From: DATGUP01 sp035301265
GTDB lineage: Bacteria > Bacillota > Bacilli > Bacillales > Amphibacillaceae
DNA: 64,000 bases
Assembly (NCBI GenBank): GCA_035301265.1
Contig: DATGUP010000013.1
Location: 22,483-86,482 of the forward strand
Direction of reading: 5' to 3'
The notes below the pieces were generated by a model. It saw nothing but the letters and a program-made list of their open reading frames with translations, was not told where the DNA came from and searched no databases. Position 1 is the stretch's first letter, and each line of letters begins with the position of its first letter. Positions 42,619 through 50,681 of the stretch are shown in pieces. The position numbers and the translations under genes were made by a program.

Positions 42619-42647
42619 GCATATTCCCCTGCCCCTAATAATAAAAT
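42619..42647 (+). promoter_or_regulatory. Candidate sigma-E promoter
   Basis: GCATATT (42619-42625) is a perfect sigma-E -35, followed after 14 bases by AATAAAAT (42640-42647), which matches CATACAnT at five of seven defined positions. It ends 39 bases before the short ORF at 42687 and lies upstream of spoIIID, itself a sigma-E gene. Confidence 0.45.
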
Positions 42648-42686
42648 GTTACAAACCAAGCAATCAGACATCTGAGGTGAGCACTT

Positions 42687-42764
42687 ATGTGGCTTTTTAT
42701 CAAGGCAGGTCAACCGAATATCATTTCCGAACATAAGAAAGCTTTTGTACATAACGGTTATTAA
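42687..42764 (+). CDS. Second 25-residue short ORF upstream of spoIIID
   Basis: ATG at 42687 with AGGTGA 6 bases upstream and TAA at 42762. The product starts MWLFIKAGQPN and ends AFVHNGY; it is weakly basic and not clearly a signal peptide. It sits behind a sigma-E-like promoter. No family is recognised. It has the same length as the micropeptide after the AimR-like gene, but the two share no sequence. It could be a sporulation micropeptide or a chance ORF. Confidence 0.4.
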   Translation: MWLFIKAGQPNIISEHKKAFVHNGY

Positions 42765-42984
42765 AACTTTCAACTGTTAGTAACAACACCATGACTTTAT
42801 TGAAACATAACTACTGCAATGCATGCCTATGATGGGGCATACGTTTAAACCTACATCATGAAAATAAATGAACATCTTCCCAATTCCTCACGATACCATC
42901 CGAATAATCGCAAGCCGCATGGTACATGTATCACCTTGTCTCGATTCACACCTTAAAATATTCCAGCTTAGGGAGGCGAATGGT

Positions 42985-43266
42985 GTGCACGATTACATCA
43001 AAGAAAGGACAATCAGGATCGGGAAACATGTCGTGGAGACGAGGAAAACCGTCCGTACGATCGCGAAAGAATTCGGCGTTTCCAAAAGTACCGTCCACAA
43101 AGATTTAACCGAGCGCTTGCCGGAAATCAACCCGGAGCTGTATCAAGAAGTAAAGAAGGTCCTCGAATACCACAAATCGATCCGCCATCTTCGCGGAGGA
43201 GAAGCAACGCGTAAAAAATACCGCTTGAAAACGGTCAAAGCCAAGTCGGCTAAACCAGTCGGATAA
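42985..43266 (+). CDS. spoIIID: Sporulation transcription factor SpoIIID
   Basis: DNA-binding regulator of mother-cell genes that both activates and represses sigma-E genes. It has 93 residues, the same as B. subtilis, starting VHDYIKERTIRIGKHVVE. The helix-turn-helix is TVRTIAKEFGVSKSTVHKDLTERL (about residues 22-45), and a basic C-terminal tail follows. GTG at 42985 has GGGAGG 8 bases upstream; the reading frame is open further back to 42868 but the extra residues are not conserved. It precedes mbl, as in Bacillus. Confidence 0.97.
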   Translation: MHDYIKERTIRIGKHVVETRKTVRTIAKEFGVSKSTVHKDLTERLPEINPELYQEVKKVLEYHKSIRHLRGGEATRKKYRLKTVKAKSAKPVG

Positions 43267-43341
43267 GGATGCTATCAAAAGCCTAATGATTCAGTATACA
43301 ATGAGGTGATGGATGAAACAACCGAACAAAATGCATCATAA

Positions 43342-43376
43342 CAAAAACGCAGTCGATCTGTTGGCTGCGTTTTTAT
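43342..43376 (+). terminator. Terminator of spoIIID
   Basis: AAAAACGCAG pairs with CTGCGTTTTT around a 12-base loop, followed by ATC. It lies about 80 bases downstream of the spoIIID stop. Confidence 0.9.
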
Positions 43377-43472
43377 CTATGAGATTCGACAAACACATTT
43401 GAACATCGATTGTTGTTACAGTCGCCCTTCAGAAATTTTTTTGAAAAACTTTACGATCTTTGCAGTTAAGGG

Positions 43473-43501
43473 TTGAAATTTGTGGTAAAATATTATATTA
43501 G
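43473..43501 (+). promoter_or_regulatory. Candidate sigma-A promoter of mbl
   Basis: TTGAAA at 43473-43478, a 17-base spacer, then TATTAG at 43496-43501 within an AT-rich stretch. A TAAAAT at 43486 is an alternative -10 without a good -35. Confidence 0.45.
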
Positions 43502-43552
43502 TAGCATTATGTGCGAAAAAAGATACGCAAAGCAGGGAGGTTTGACCTAGTT

Positions 43553-44554
43553 ATGTTTTCCAGGGATATCGGCATTGACCTCGGGACGGCAAACGTGTTG
43601 ATCCATGTAAAGGGAAAAGGCATTATACTCAATGAGCCAGCTGTTGTCGCTTACGATCGCACGACGGGTAAGGTGCTTGAGGTCGGTGAGGAAGCTAGAA
43701 AAATGGTCGGTCGAACACCGGGCAATATTGAAGCTGTTCGTCCACTTAAAGACGGTGTGATTGCCGACTTTGATATAACCGAAGCAATGTTGAAGCATTT
43801 TATCACAAAAATCAATGTTCGTGGCTTTTTTTCTAAACCGCGCATGCTCATTTGCTGCCCGACCAATATTACGAAAGTCGAGCAAAAAGCGATCAAGGAA
43901 GCAGCGGAAAAATCAGGCGGTAAGAAAATTTACTTAGAAGAAGAGCCGAAAGTGGCAGCCGTTGGCGCTGGTATGGAAATCTATCAACCAAGCGGTAATA
44001 TGGTTGTCGATATCGGTGGTGGCACAACCGATGTTGCCGTTTTGTCGATGGGTGATGTTGTCACATCCCAATCGATCAAAATGGCAGGCGATCATTTTGA
44101 TTTGGAAATTTTGCAATACATAAAGCAAAAATATAAACTCCTTATCGGTGTGCGAACGGCCGAAGAGATCAAGATCAACGTCGCAACCGTTTTTCCCGAT
44201 GCTCGTAACGAATCGATGGATATTCGTGGTCGTGATATGGTTACCGGTCTGCCGCGTACGATTACAGTCCGTTCCGGTGAAATCGAAAAGGCTTTACGTG
44301 AACCGGCGTCGATGATCGTCCAAGGGGCAAAAACCGTCCTCGAACGCACACCGCCGGAGCTTTCAGCAGATATTATCGATCGCGGTGTCATTTTGACAGG
44401 AGGCGGTGCGATGGTCCACGGTATCGATCAATTATTGGCCCACGAGCTTAAAGTGCCTGTTTTCGTTTCTGAAGAACCGATGAACTGTGTTGCAAAAGGA
44501 ACGGGCATTATGCTCGGTAACATTGATAAGATCGAACGAAAAAACATTGTGTGA
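43553..44554 (+). CDS. mbl: MreB-like cell-shape actin homologue Mbl
   Basis: Bacterial actin that guides lateral wall synthesis under the membrane. It has 333 residues, exactly Mbl length. It starts MFSRDIGIDLGTANVLIHVKGKG (phosphate 1), with VVDIGGGTTDVAVLSMG (phosphate 2) near residue 147 and VILTGGGAMVHGID (adenosine loop) near residue 281. The ATG at 43553 has GGGAGG; an in-frame ATG at 43511 would add non-conserved residues. The mbl-flhO-flhP order matches B. subtilis and identifies it as Mbl rather than MreB or MreBH. Confidence 0.96.
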   Translation: MFSRDIGIDLGTANVLIHVKGKGIILNEPAVVAYDRTTGKVLEVGEEARKMVGRTPGNIEAVRPLKDGVIADFDITEAMLKHFITKINVRGFFSKPRMLICCPTNITKVEQKAIKEAAEKSGGKKIYLEEEPKVAAVGAGMEIYQPSGNMVVDIGGGTTDVAVLSMGDVVTSQSIKMAGDHFDLEILQYIKQKYKLLIGVRTAEEIKINVATVFPDARNESMDIRGRDMVTGLPRTITVRSGEIEKALREPASMIVQGAKTVLERTPPELSADIIDRGVILTGGGAMVHGIDQLLAHELKVPVFVSEEPMNCVAKGTGIMLGNIDKIERKNIV

Positions 44555-44633
44555 AGGTGAATTTTTTTATTTTATTATAGACGATTTTTTTATATGTCCA
44601 ATGTCCAAGCAGCGTTAAAGGAGGTTGTCACCG

Positions 44634-45437
44634 ATGTTGAGAGGCTTTTATACGGCGGCGAGCGGAATGATCTCCCAACAGAGACAACAGGAGGCGCTTG
44701 CTAATAATATCGCTAATGCCAATACACCCGGCTATAAAGCTGACCAGCCAACGCTCCGAGCATTTCCTGAACTGCTCATGCGGGAAACAGGTTCTCAAAA
44801 CATCCCGACGAAATACGGTTTGAATGTACCTGTAGAAAATCCGGTCGGCCCGTTGAACACCGGTGTCTACGTTCATGAAATCATCCCTAACTACGATCAG
44901 GGCGATATACGAGAAACGAATCAGCCGACAGATCTCGCCATCGTTAACGGCGTGCTTCCAGATGAGGCTGGCGGTCTTTTCTTTACCGTGCAAAATGAGA
45001 CCGGAGACGTTCGTTATACACGAAATGGTCAATTTACCGTAGATGGTGATGGTTTCCTCACTACAAGTCAAGGTTACTACGTTCTTGATGAAATGGGAAA
45101 CCCGATTCAAACCGGCGGCATGGACTTTGATGTCACTGAAGATGGGGTGTTACAAGTCGACGGGCAGGCGATTCCGCTCGACATTCGCTATACGGATAAC
45201 GTCCATGCATTGACGAAAGAAGGCGATGGCTTGTTTGCCGGGGATGCAGGAGACGTTCCAGCTGGTGCAACATTTAGCATTCGGCAAGGCTTTCTAGAGC
45301 GTTCCAACGTCGATGCGGCAAAAACGATGACGCAAATGATGGAGGCTTACCGGATGTTTGAGACGAACCAGCGCGTGTTAAAAGCTCATGACGAAAGCAT
45401 GGATAAGGCTGTAAACGACATTGCCCGAATCACTTAA
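44634..45437 (+). CDS. flhO: Flagellar basal-body rod protein (FlhO, FlgF/G family)
   Basis: Distal rod component of the flagellum. It has 267 residues. The N-terminal rod motif is MLRGFYTAASGMISQQRQQEALANNIANANTPGYKAD, and the C-terminal one is LERSNVDAAKTMTQMMEAYRMFETNQRVLKAHDESMDKAVNDIARI. ATG at 44634 follows AAAGGAGG at 9 bases. It is first of two tandem rod genes downstream of mbl, a position conserved in Bacillus apart from the main fla/che operon. Confidence 0.94.
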   Translation: MLRGFYTAASGMISQQRQQEALANNIANANTPGYKADQPTLRAFPELLMRETGSQNIPTKYGLNVPVENPVGPLNTGVYVHEIIPNYDQGDIRETNQPTDLAIVNGVLPDEAGGLFFTVQNETGDVRYTRNGQFTVDGDGFLTTSQGYYVLDEMGNPIQTGGMDFDVTEDGVLQVDGQAIPLDIRYTDNVHALTKEGDGLFAGDAGDVPAGATFSIRQGFLERSNVDAAKTMTQMMEAYRMFETNQRVLKAHDESMDKAVNDIARIT

Positions 45438-45470
45438 CGCGTCAATATATAGTTAAAGGAGGGATTGGGC

Positions 45471-46304
45471 ATGTCACGACCAATGATACAGGCTGCTGTT
45501 ACGATGAATCAGTTACAACAAAAAATGGATTTGATAGGAAACAACTTAGCTAACAGCCAAACAACTGGTTATAAAAGCCGTCTGGCCCATTTTTCCTCCC
45601 TGCTGTTTCAACACATTGACAATATGCAGGAGACAGAGGTCAATGCCGAAGGACGGCTGACACCGGATGGCATCCGAGTGGGAACAGGTGCAAGGCTTGC
45701 TCCGACAATGCTCGATTTGACTCCGGGGGCGATCAACGAAACAGATCGTTCTTTAGATACAGCGTTGCTTACAGAAAACCATCTTTTCCAGATCGCCGTG
45801 ACAGAAAATGGGATCACGGAAACACGCTACACGCGAGACGGGGCGTTTTACATCAGCCCGTTGGGTGATGGAGAGTCGGTGTTATTAACGACCAAGGACG
45901 GCTATCCCGTTCTTGGTGAAAATGGTCCGATCGAGTTTGCGAACGACTTTGAGGATATTACCGTTCAACCGGATGGACAAATTACAATCACCCGTGATGG
46001 TGTGACCGAAACAATCGACAACCTCGCCATCGTCGAAGCAACTCGTCCCAATATTTTGGAGGCTGTCGGCGAAAATATTTTCCGCCTGCCAGACATTGAC
46101 GTGCTTGGCTACGATGTGAATGACATTATCCAGCCGGTCGCCTTGAACGGGGAAGTAGTCAAAAGCGGTGCCCTTGAACAATCAAATGTCGATTTGGCTG
46201 AGCAAATGACTGACTTACTCACGGCGCAGCGATCGTATCAATTTAATGCCCGTACCATTTCCATGAGTGATCAAATGAGTAGTCTGATCAATCAACTCCG
46301 CTAA
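45471..46304 (+). CDS. flhP: Flagellar basal-body rod protein (FlhP, FlgG family)
   Basis: Second rod subunit. It has 277 residues. The N-terminus is MSRPMIQAAVTMNQLQQKMDLIGNNLANSQTTGYKSR and the C-terminus carries ALEQSNVDLAEQMTDLLTAQRSYQFNARTISMSDQM, both standard for axial flagellar proteins. ATG at 45471 has AAAGGAGGGA upstream. It follows flhO by 33 bases in one operon; together they build the distal rod onto which the hook is assembled. Confidence 0.94.
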   Translation: MSRPMIQAAVTMNQLQQKMDLIGNNLANSQTTGYKSRLAHFSSLLFQHIDNMQETEVNAEGRLTPDGIRVGTGARLAPTMLDLTPGAINETDRSLDTALLTENHLFQIAVTENGITETRYTRDGAFYISPLGDGESVLLTTKDGYPVLGENGPIEFANDFEDITVQPDGQITITRDGVTETIDNLAIVEATRPNILEAVGENIFRLPDIDVLGYDVNDIIQPVALNGEVVKSGALEQSNVDLAEQMTDLLTAQRSYQFNARTISMSDQMSSLINQLR

Positions 46305-46362
46305 TGTTTAAAATGGAGATAGCTAGCCAAAGATTCAATGGGGAAATAAGGGGAAACATGCC

Positions 46363-46674
46363 ATGTCAGTGAATCAAACGAAAAGGCGGGCAGCCGACAA
46401 GTCGAGGCGACAGCAACGTCGGCAAAAAAGCCGTCTCCATGAGGAAAAAAGGACCGATAATCCGAAAAAAGAAAAAATGCGCAAACATAAAAAGCCGCGC
46501 CGGCGCCTATTTCCGATCTGGCTGCGGTTGATCGTCTTCCTTGTGCTCAGCATCTGCATCGTAGTGTGCGGATTGATGATCGGCTTTAGCGTCCTCGGAG
46601 ATGGTAACGCAAAAGATGTTCTCGATAAAGCAACATGGCAACATATCATCGATATCGTCATAAAAGAGCAGTAG
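46363..46674 (+). CDS. EpuA-like small membrane protein (often annotated RNA polymerase subunit beta)
   Basis: 103 residues. The first half is strongly basic, Arg- and Lys-rich; then RRRLFPIWLRLIVFLVLSICIVVCGLMIGFSVLGDG forms a membrane helix (about 50-75), and the tail DVLDKATWQHIIDIV is conserved. This matches the short EpuA-like family (DUF4834-like pattern) that sits after flhP in Bacillus and is commonly labelled RNA polymerase subunit beta without evidence. Its function is unknown; the basic segment would lie in the cytoplasm next to the membrane. Confidence 0.82.
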   Translation: MSVNQTKRRAADKSRRQQRRQKSRLHEEKRTDNPKKEKMRKHKKPRRRLFPIWLRLIVFLVLSICIVVCGLMIGFSVLGDGNAKDVLDKATWQHIIDIVIKEQ

Positions 46675-46704
46675 CTTGTCTGTTTGTGAAGGAGGCTTTT
46701 TAGA

Positions 46705-47124
46705 ATGGATGTCCAACAAATTCAAGCAACGATCCCGCATCGTTATCCCTTCTTATTGGTTGATCAAGTGTTGGAAATCGAGGAAGGTCAACGCGTTGTC
46801 GGATTGAAGAACGTTACAGCTAACGAACCGTTTTTCCAAGGCCATTTTCCTGACTACCCTGTCATGCCCGGTGTACTTATAGTTGAAGCCCTCGCCCAGA
46901 CCGGAGCTATGGCTATTTTAGGTAAAGAAGAAAACAAAGGAAAAATCGGTTTTTTAGCAGGCATCGATAAATGCCGTTTCAAACACCAAGTGAAGCCCGG
47001 AGATCAACTTAAACTCGAAGTGGAAATCATTCGTTTGAAAGGATCGGTCGGCAAAGGAAAAGGCAGGGCAACAGTTGATGGTGAAATCGTTTGTGAAGCA
47101 GAAATCATGTTTGCCATTCAGTAA
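46705..47124 (+). CDS. fabZ: 3-hydroxyacyl-[ACP] dehydratase FabZ
   Basis: Dehydrates beta-hydroxyacyl-ACP in type II fatty acid elongation. It has 139 residues. The active-site His is in GHFPDYPVMPGVLIVEALAQTGA near residue 47, with the catalytic Glu in the same helix. The N-terminus IPHRYPFLLVDQVLEIE is standard. GAAGGAGG precedes the ATG. Its position after the flagellar rod genes corresponds to B. subtilis ywpB. Confidence 0.96.
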   Translation: MDVQQIQATIPHRYPFLLVDQVLEIEEGQRVVGLKNVTANEPFFQGHFPDYPVMPGVLIVEALAQTGAMAILGKEENKGKIGFLAGIDKCRFKHQVKPGDQLKLEVEIIRLKGSVGKGKGRATVDGEIVCEAEIMFAIQ

Positions 47125-47245
47125 TTTATCTGCGTTTTTGTCGCTAAATGCCTCCTCCTAGTCAAAATGTAAAAATCCGTATCATTTTAAAAAAAAAGGT
47201 TAAACTACGGATGATATCGAATTCACTAAAGGAGGAGTTCAGCAA

Positions 47246-47509
47246 ATGCACAAGAAATGGCTCATCAAAATAGGGGCGGCAATTTTCGCATTAACGTTCG
47301 TTGCAGCGTGTGCGACAAACAATGATCAAAATCCAACAGATGATGACCAAGCCCCAATGGAACAGAACGACGATGGGAATCGTGACAATATGGAACAAAA
47401 TAATGACGATAATCTAGATAGAGATGATCAATTCGATGAAGACAATAATGATTTTAATAACGACAATGATCGCCAAAACGATGACCAAACAAACAATGAT
47501 GACCGCTAA
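47246..47509 (+). CDS. Small acidic Asp/Asn-rich lipoprotein
   Basis: 87 residues. A signal peptide MHKKWLIKIGAAIFALTFVAAC ends in a lipobox (FVAAC; Cys about residue 22). The remaining residues are nearly all D, N, Q and a few R, with no hydrophobic core, so the mature chain is probably disordered and lipid-anchored at the membrane surface. AAAGGAGGAG precedes the ATG. Reading past the TAA stop, the same frame encodes NHDDNR and then another TAA, as if the stop arose inside a longer repeat tail. No function can be assigned. Confidence 0.8.
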   Translation: MHKKWLIKIGAAIFALTFVAACATNNDQNPTDDDQAPMEQNDDGNRDNMEQNNDDNLDRDDQFDEDNNDFNNDNDRQNDDQTNNDDR

Positions 47510-47548
47510 AATCATGACGATAACCGTTAAACACTTGTTACAAATTGG

Positions 47549-47940
47549 CAAGAGGCTGGGACAACACCCAGCAAAATAATAACGGTGTTCAGCTGAAAAA
47601 AGCTGGACACCGTTTCTTATTGACCTTCACTTCAGACATTTGCTTTCCGCGGGGACGGTCTCAGCTTCTGTATCGATTCTTTCGGAGTCGATACAGTGAT
47701 CTTCGGATGCGTCCTGTTCCCGCGACGGACAGAACGTCCTAGTGTCGACAATGCCACAGGAAGTGGCGTTTTTGTCGAATGTCTTCCGTTTCGTACATCA
47801 TTTTAAACAACAAAAAAAGCACCTTCTGGTAACTCCCCAACCATCAAACGGCCGTATTTCATTTAACGTTGAATCTATTTTTTACTGATTTCGACCCGTT
47901 TATATTTCATTAAGCTTGGTTTTGTCCCAGCCCTTTTTTT
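47549..47940. repeat. MITE-like element with GGCTGGGACAA terminal inverted repeats
   Basis: GGCTGGGACAA (47554-47564) and TTGTCCCAGCC (47922-47932) are perfect 11-base inverted ends about 380 bases apart. Inside lie a hairpin AACGGTGTTCAGCT/AGCTGGACACCGTT (47581-47614), a TTTCCGCGGGGAC to GTTCCCGCG block, and a nested hairpin CTGTATCGATTC/GAGTCGATACAG (47669-47697). No transposase frame is present. GCTGGGACAA ends and TTTCCGCGG motifs recur in Bacillaceae transposon remnants, from memory. It separates the lipoprotein gene from the convergent yjfB-like gene, filling an otherwise gene-free gap of 433 bases. Confidence 0.75.
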
Positions 47941-47942
47941 CG

Positions 47943-48128
47943 TCAGGCTTCTACATCGATATGTTGTCCGAGTGTTGGATGTGAAGCCGGCACACTTTGT
48001 TGCAGCATGCTGATCAATTGCTCGTTTTGGTTTTCCACGACATCCTTTAGATGATTCATGACTGCGAGACTGGCATCGGTGCGCACTTGTTGTTGATTCA
48101 TGGCGACAGACATTGCTGCGATATCCAT
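47943..48128 (-). CDS. yjfB: YjfB-like putative motility protein
   Basis: 61 residues. The start MDIAAMSVAMNQQQV and the end HPTLGQHIDVEA match the YjfB family (MDIPALSxxLSQ ... LGQNIDxxV), small proteins tied to flagellar motility by a Pfam name but without experimental function. The start is placed at the second ATG because GGAGGG lies 6 bases upstream; the first ATG at 48134 touches that site. It stands alone on the reverse strand, 380 bases from the fabZ-lipoprotein end. Confidence 0.78.
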   Translation of the reverse strand: MDIAAMSVAMNQQQVRTDASLAVMNHLKDVVENQNEQLISMLQQSVPASHPTLGQHIDVEA

Positions 48129-48275
48129 AAACATCCCTCCGCTTCAGCGCCATTATACCATATTTCTCTAATCCTTCGACACTGCTCGATGAACATTGAC
48201 CGCAGTGGCTAATCTTCGCTTTCCATAGTACAATATCCATATGTTAATTTTTAGAAAAATAATAAAAAGGGTGAG

Positions 48276-48731
48276 GTGAAGGTGATAACGCAAGAGACCA
48301 ATGCATTGATCAAACGCCATTCATCCTATTATAAAACGCGCATTCTCGACGGCAAAGGAGAAAAACATTCCATATATAAACCTGAAGTCATTCTTCATAA
48401 GAGTTGTTTAGCTTATGGAGCGACATTTGCCGGAAGAAAAGCAGCGGCGGAAAACATCTTAAAAAGCAAAATTAAATTGCCTATTCCTGTCATTCCCCAA
48501 CAAGGTGTCTACATGTTTCCAACATCGGCGTTGAAAAGTCCGCATTGCACGTGGCTTTCTTATTACCAGATTCGTTATTTTGAAGCGCGTGATAACCGAA
48601 CGTATGTCGAATTCCATGACGGCACCCATTTATTCGTCAATGTTTCTGTCCGAGCGTTAGACAAGCAGTATAAACGAACGAGCCAAGTGATTGCCGTGCT
48701 TAATCGTTCGCTGTTCTTCGGTCATAACTAA
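48276..48731 (+). CDS. comK: ComK-family competence transcription factor
   Basis: Regulator related to ComK, the master activator of DNA uptake genes. It has 151 residues (B. subtilis ComK has 192). Recognisable segments are IILHKSCLAYGATFAGRKAAAENIL near residue 40, KLPIPVIPQQGVYMFPTSALKSPHCTWL near residue 68, and a C-terminal RTSQVIAVLNRSL. These are the conserved ComK core. Several start codons are possible: GTG at 48276 with AAAGG upstream is used, GTG at 48282 is an alternative. It is a stand-alone gene. Whether the cell becomes competent is not shown. Short ComK variants also occur. Confidence 0.87.
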   Translation: MKVITQETNALIKRHSSYYKTRILDGKGEKHSIYKPEVILHKSCLAYGATFAGRKAAAENILKSKIKLPIPVIPQQGVYMFPTSALKSPHCTWLSYYQIRYFEARDNRTYVEFHDGTHLFVNVSVRALDKQYKRTSQVIAVLNRSLFFGHN

Positions 48732-48869
48732 CGGCTTGGAGTGATTCAATTCATCAAATAAATTTCCGCTTGCAATGACGACGTTCGTGTTTTATGATAA
48801 GTAAAGGTTAAAAATATACAGACGATAAGCGGATCCGCCGGTTCACTGCCAGCATAGCCGCCATTGTGG

Positions 48870-48887
48870 TGACTGACTGGTTAGTCA
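48870..48887 (+). promoter_or_regulatory. Operator-like palindrome in the promoter of the TetR-RND operon
   Basis: TGACTGACTGGTTAGTCA is an inverted repeat with TGACT/AGTCA arms, a shape typical of TetR-family operators. It sits in the spacer of a candidate promoter (TTGTGG at 48864-48869, then ATATAT at 48887-48892), 52 bases before the tetR start, so the regulator would repress itself and the efflux genes. Confidence 0.6.
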
Positions 48888-48939
48888 TATATGATCAGAA
48901 CCAGCTCTTACACACAAAAACACAAGACAGGTGTGATCG

Positions 48940-49794
48940 ATGAACGAAAAACAACTGACACTTATGGAAACGGGTATGAAATTGTTTGCCGAAAATGGTT
49001 ATCATGCAACGTCTATTCAAGAAATCGCTGCGGAAGCAGGGGTTTCCAAAGGAGCTTTTTATTTATATTTTCATTCTAAAGAACACTTTTTAGCAACATC
49101 GATTCAATTTTACCATCATCGTTTAACGAAGCAGATCAATCAAGTTGAACACCTCCGTCTGTCGCCTAAAGAAAAACTAGCCGAACAGATTACAGTACTC
49201 GCTGAACACATTTGCAAGTTCAAAGATTTTATCACGATGTATCTACGTGAAAATATGCCGATTGGAAAATATACCGATGATCTCTTTCAACAAATTAAAC
49301 GGGAAAATGTCCAATGGCTGAAAACGAACATAACATCGATTTACAAAGAGGCCGTCGAGGATTATTTAATGGATGTCATCATCCAGTTCGAAGGGTTGCT
49401 CACTGGCTATTTGAAATGGATGGTCCTCGATGATGTAGACATCGATGAGCGAAAACTCGGCCCCTTTCTTGTCGATCGTCTCGATGATCTTGTTCGGGGT
49501 CTTATTCAACGAGACGCGGCACCGCTAACAACGCTTGATATATGTCAAACCGAAAACAACGGTATCGTAGACGTTTTACAGACGATAAAGAAAAAATTGC
49601 TGACATTACCGCTCACTGAGAAAAAAATAAACCAATTATACGACGCTCTCACCATCATTGAAAAAGAATCTTTTCAGGAAAAACCGCAATCGACCATCAT
49701 CCAAGGTATGCTCGCCCACTTACGCACAGTGCCAGAGCTTGCGGAGGAAAGTGAACAAATTGCTTCGCTATTTGATATTGAACTTTTGGATTAA
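48940..49794 (+). CDS. TetR-family transcriptional regulator (YerO-like)
   Basis: 284 residues, longer than the usual 190-220. The N-terminal helix-turn-helix is KLFAENGYHATSIQEIAAEAGVSKGAFYLYFHSKEHFL (about residues 14-50), a canonical TetR_N. The remaining 230 residues are helical and ligand-binding. It starts an operon with a membrane fusion protein and an RND pump, the organisation of B. subtilis yerO-swrC. An ACAGGTGTGATC site precedes the ATG. The inducer is unknown. Confidence 0.9.
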   Translation: MNEKQLTLMETGMKLFAENGYHATSIQEIAAEAGVSKGAFYLYFHSKEHFLATSIQFYHHRLTKQINQVEHLRLSPKEKLAEQITVLAEHICKFKDFITMYLRENMPIGKYTDDLFQQIKRENVQWLKTNITSIYKEAVEDYLMDVIIQFEGLLTGYLKWMVLDDVDIDERKLGPFLVDRLDDLVRGLIQRDAAPLTTLDICQTENNGIVDVLQTIKKKLLTLPLTEKKINQLYDALTIIEKESFQEKPQSTIIQGMLAHLRTVPELAEESEQIASLFDIELLD

Positions 49795-49815
49795 TAGAGA
49801 GGAGTTTATTTCATA

Positions 49816-50679
49816 ATGAAGAAAATGATGTTGGCGACGATAGCGCTCATGTTTATGATATTGCTTGTCGCATGCGGTGAAGCAAACAGCGCAGATGATG
49901 ATGAACAGCAGGATCGCTCGATTCCGGTGGAGACCGTCGAAGCTGAAAAAGGCGATCTTGTTGTAGAAAAGTCTATCTATGCGAGAACTGCGCCATCTGC
50001 AACGACGCCCGTTATGGTAGAGCAGCCAAGCGAGATCGATTCATTGGAAGTGACCAATGGCGATCGTGTTGAAAAAGATGATTTGCTTGCCACGATTGCC
50101 ACCCCTTCAGGTCGGACAAATATATATGCCAATCAAGCAGGGGAGATAGCGAATCTTAATGTCGAAGAAGGATCCATTGCTACGACTGAAGAACCGCTTG
50201 CAGTTATCGCTGATTTAGACACGTTAAAACTCGAGTTTACGGTAACAGCAAAGACGCGCAAACTATTGACAAAAGATGAGAAATATCCAGTACAAATCGC
50301 TGGTGAAGAATATGAAGCCAAAATCATCTCGATCGATACCATGCCCGATGATACGGGGCTTTATCCGGTCGAGGCAACGGTTGAAAACGCCGATGAAGAT
50401 ATTTTGCCGGGAATGGTTGCTGTCTTAAAAGTGCCGGAAAAGCGCGTGAAAGATGCTATTCTCGTGCCGACTGAAACAATCGTTGAAGAAGGTGATGAAG
50501 CATTTGTTTACGTAGTCGAAGACAATCAAGCGAAGAAAACCGATGTAACAATCGGCGAAACACAGTCGGATCAAACAAGTATCGAAGGTGACATCGCTGA
50601 AGGTGATACTGTCGTTGTCAATGGTCAACTCACCTTGTCTGATGGCGAACAGGTGAATATTGTGAAGGAAGGAGACTAA
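49816..50679 (+). CDS. Membrane fusion lipoprotein of an RND efflux system
   Basis: 287 residues with a lipoprotein signal peptide and lipobox LVAC near residue 20. The HlyD-like barrel-sandwich hybrid is visible: the lipoyl half-motifs IDSLEVTNGDRVEKDDLLATI near residue 75 and ANQAGEIANLNVEEGSIATTEEPLAVIADLDTLKLEFTV near residue 100. A beta-barrel and a membrane-proximal domain follow (GDTVVVNGQLTLSDGEQV). The long hairpin seen in Gram-negative adaptors is absent, as expected without an outer membrane. It is placed between tetR and the pump gene with 2 bases to the latter. Confidence 0.9.
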   Translation: MKKMMLATIALMFMILLVACGEANSADDDEQQDRSIPVETVEAEKGDLVVEKSIYARTAPSATTPVMVEQPSEIDSLEVTNGDRVEKDDLLATIATPSGRTNIYANQAGEIANLNVEEGSIATTEEPLAVIADLDTLKLEFTVTAKTRKLLTKDEKYPVQIAGEEYEAKIISIDTMPDDTGLYPVEATVENADEDILPGMVAVLKVPEKRVKDAILVPTETIVEEGDEAFVYVVEDNQAKKTDVTIGETQSDQTSIEGDIAEGDTVVVNGQLTLSDGEQVNIVKEGD

Positions 50680-50681
50680 TC

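Larger units (their letters stand above)
42458..42984 (+). other. Intergenic region before spoIIID: sporulation promoter candidates and a short ORF
   Basis: 527 bases with no family-level protein. It holds a sigma-E-like promoter at 42619-42647 feeding a 25-codon ORF (42687-42764), both called separately. A sigma-E -10-like CATACGTT (42838-42845, one mismatch to CATACAnT) is a candidate for spoIIID, but its -35 (GCAATGC at 42816) is weak. A longer frame at 42458-42736 has no ribosome binding site and is not supported. Confidence 0.45.

Noticed and set aside
42458..42736. 92-codon frame between the micropeptide and spoIIID
   Set aside because: No ribosome binding site, starts inside the terminator, composition not protein-like.
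47549..47940. CRISPR array or structured noncoding RNA
   Set aside because: There are no regularly spaced direct repeats; the inverted ends and the second partial copy at 55743 fit a mobile element better.
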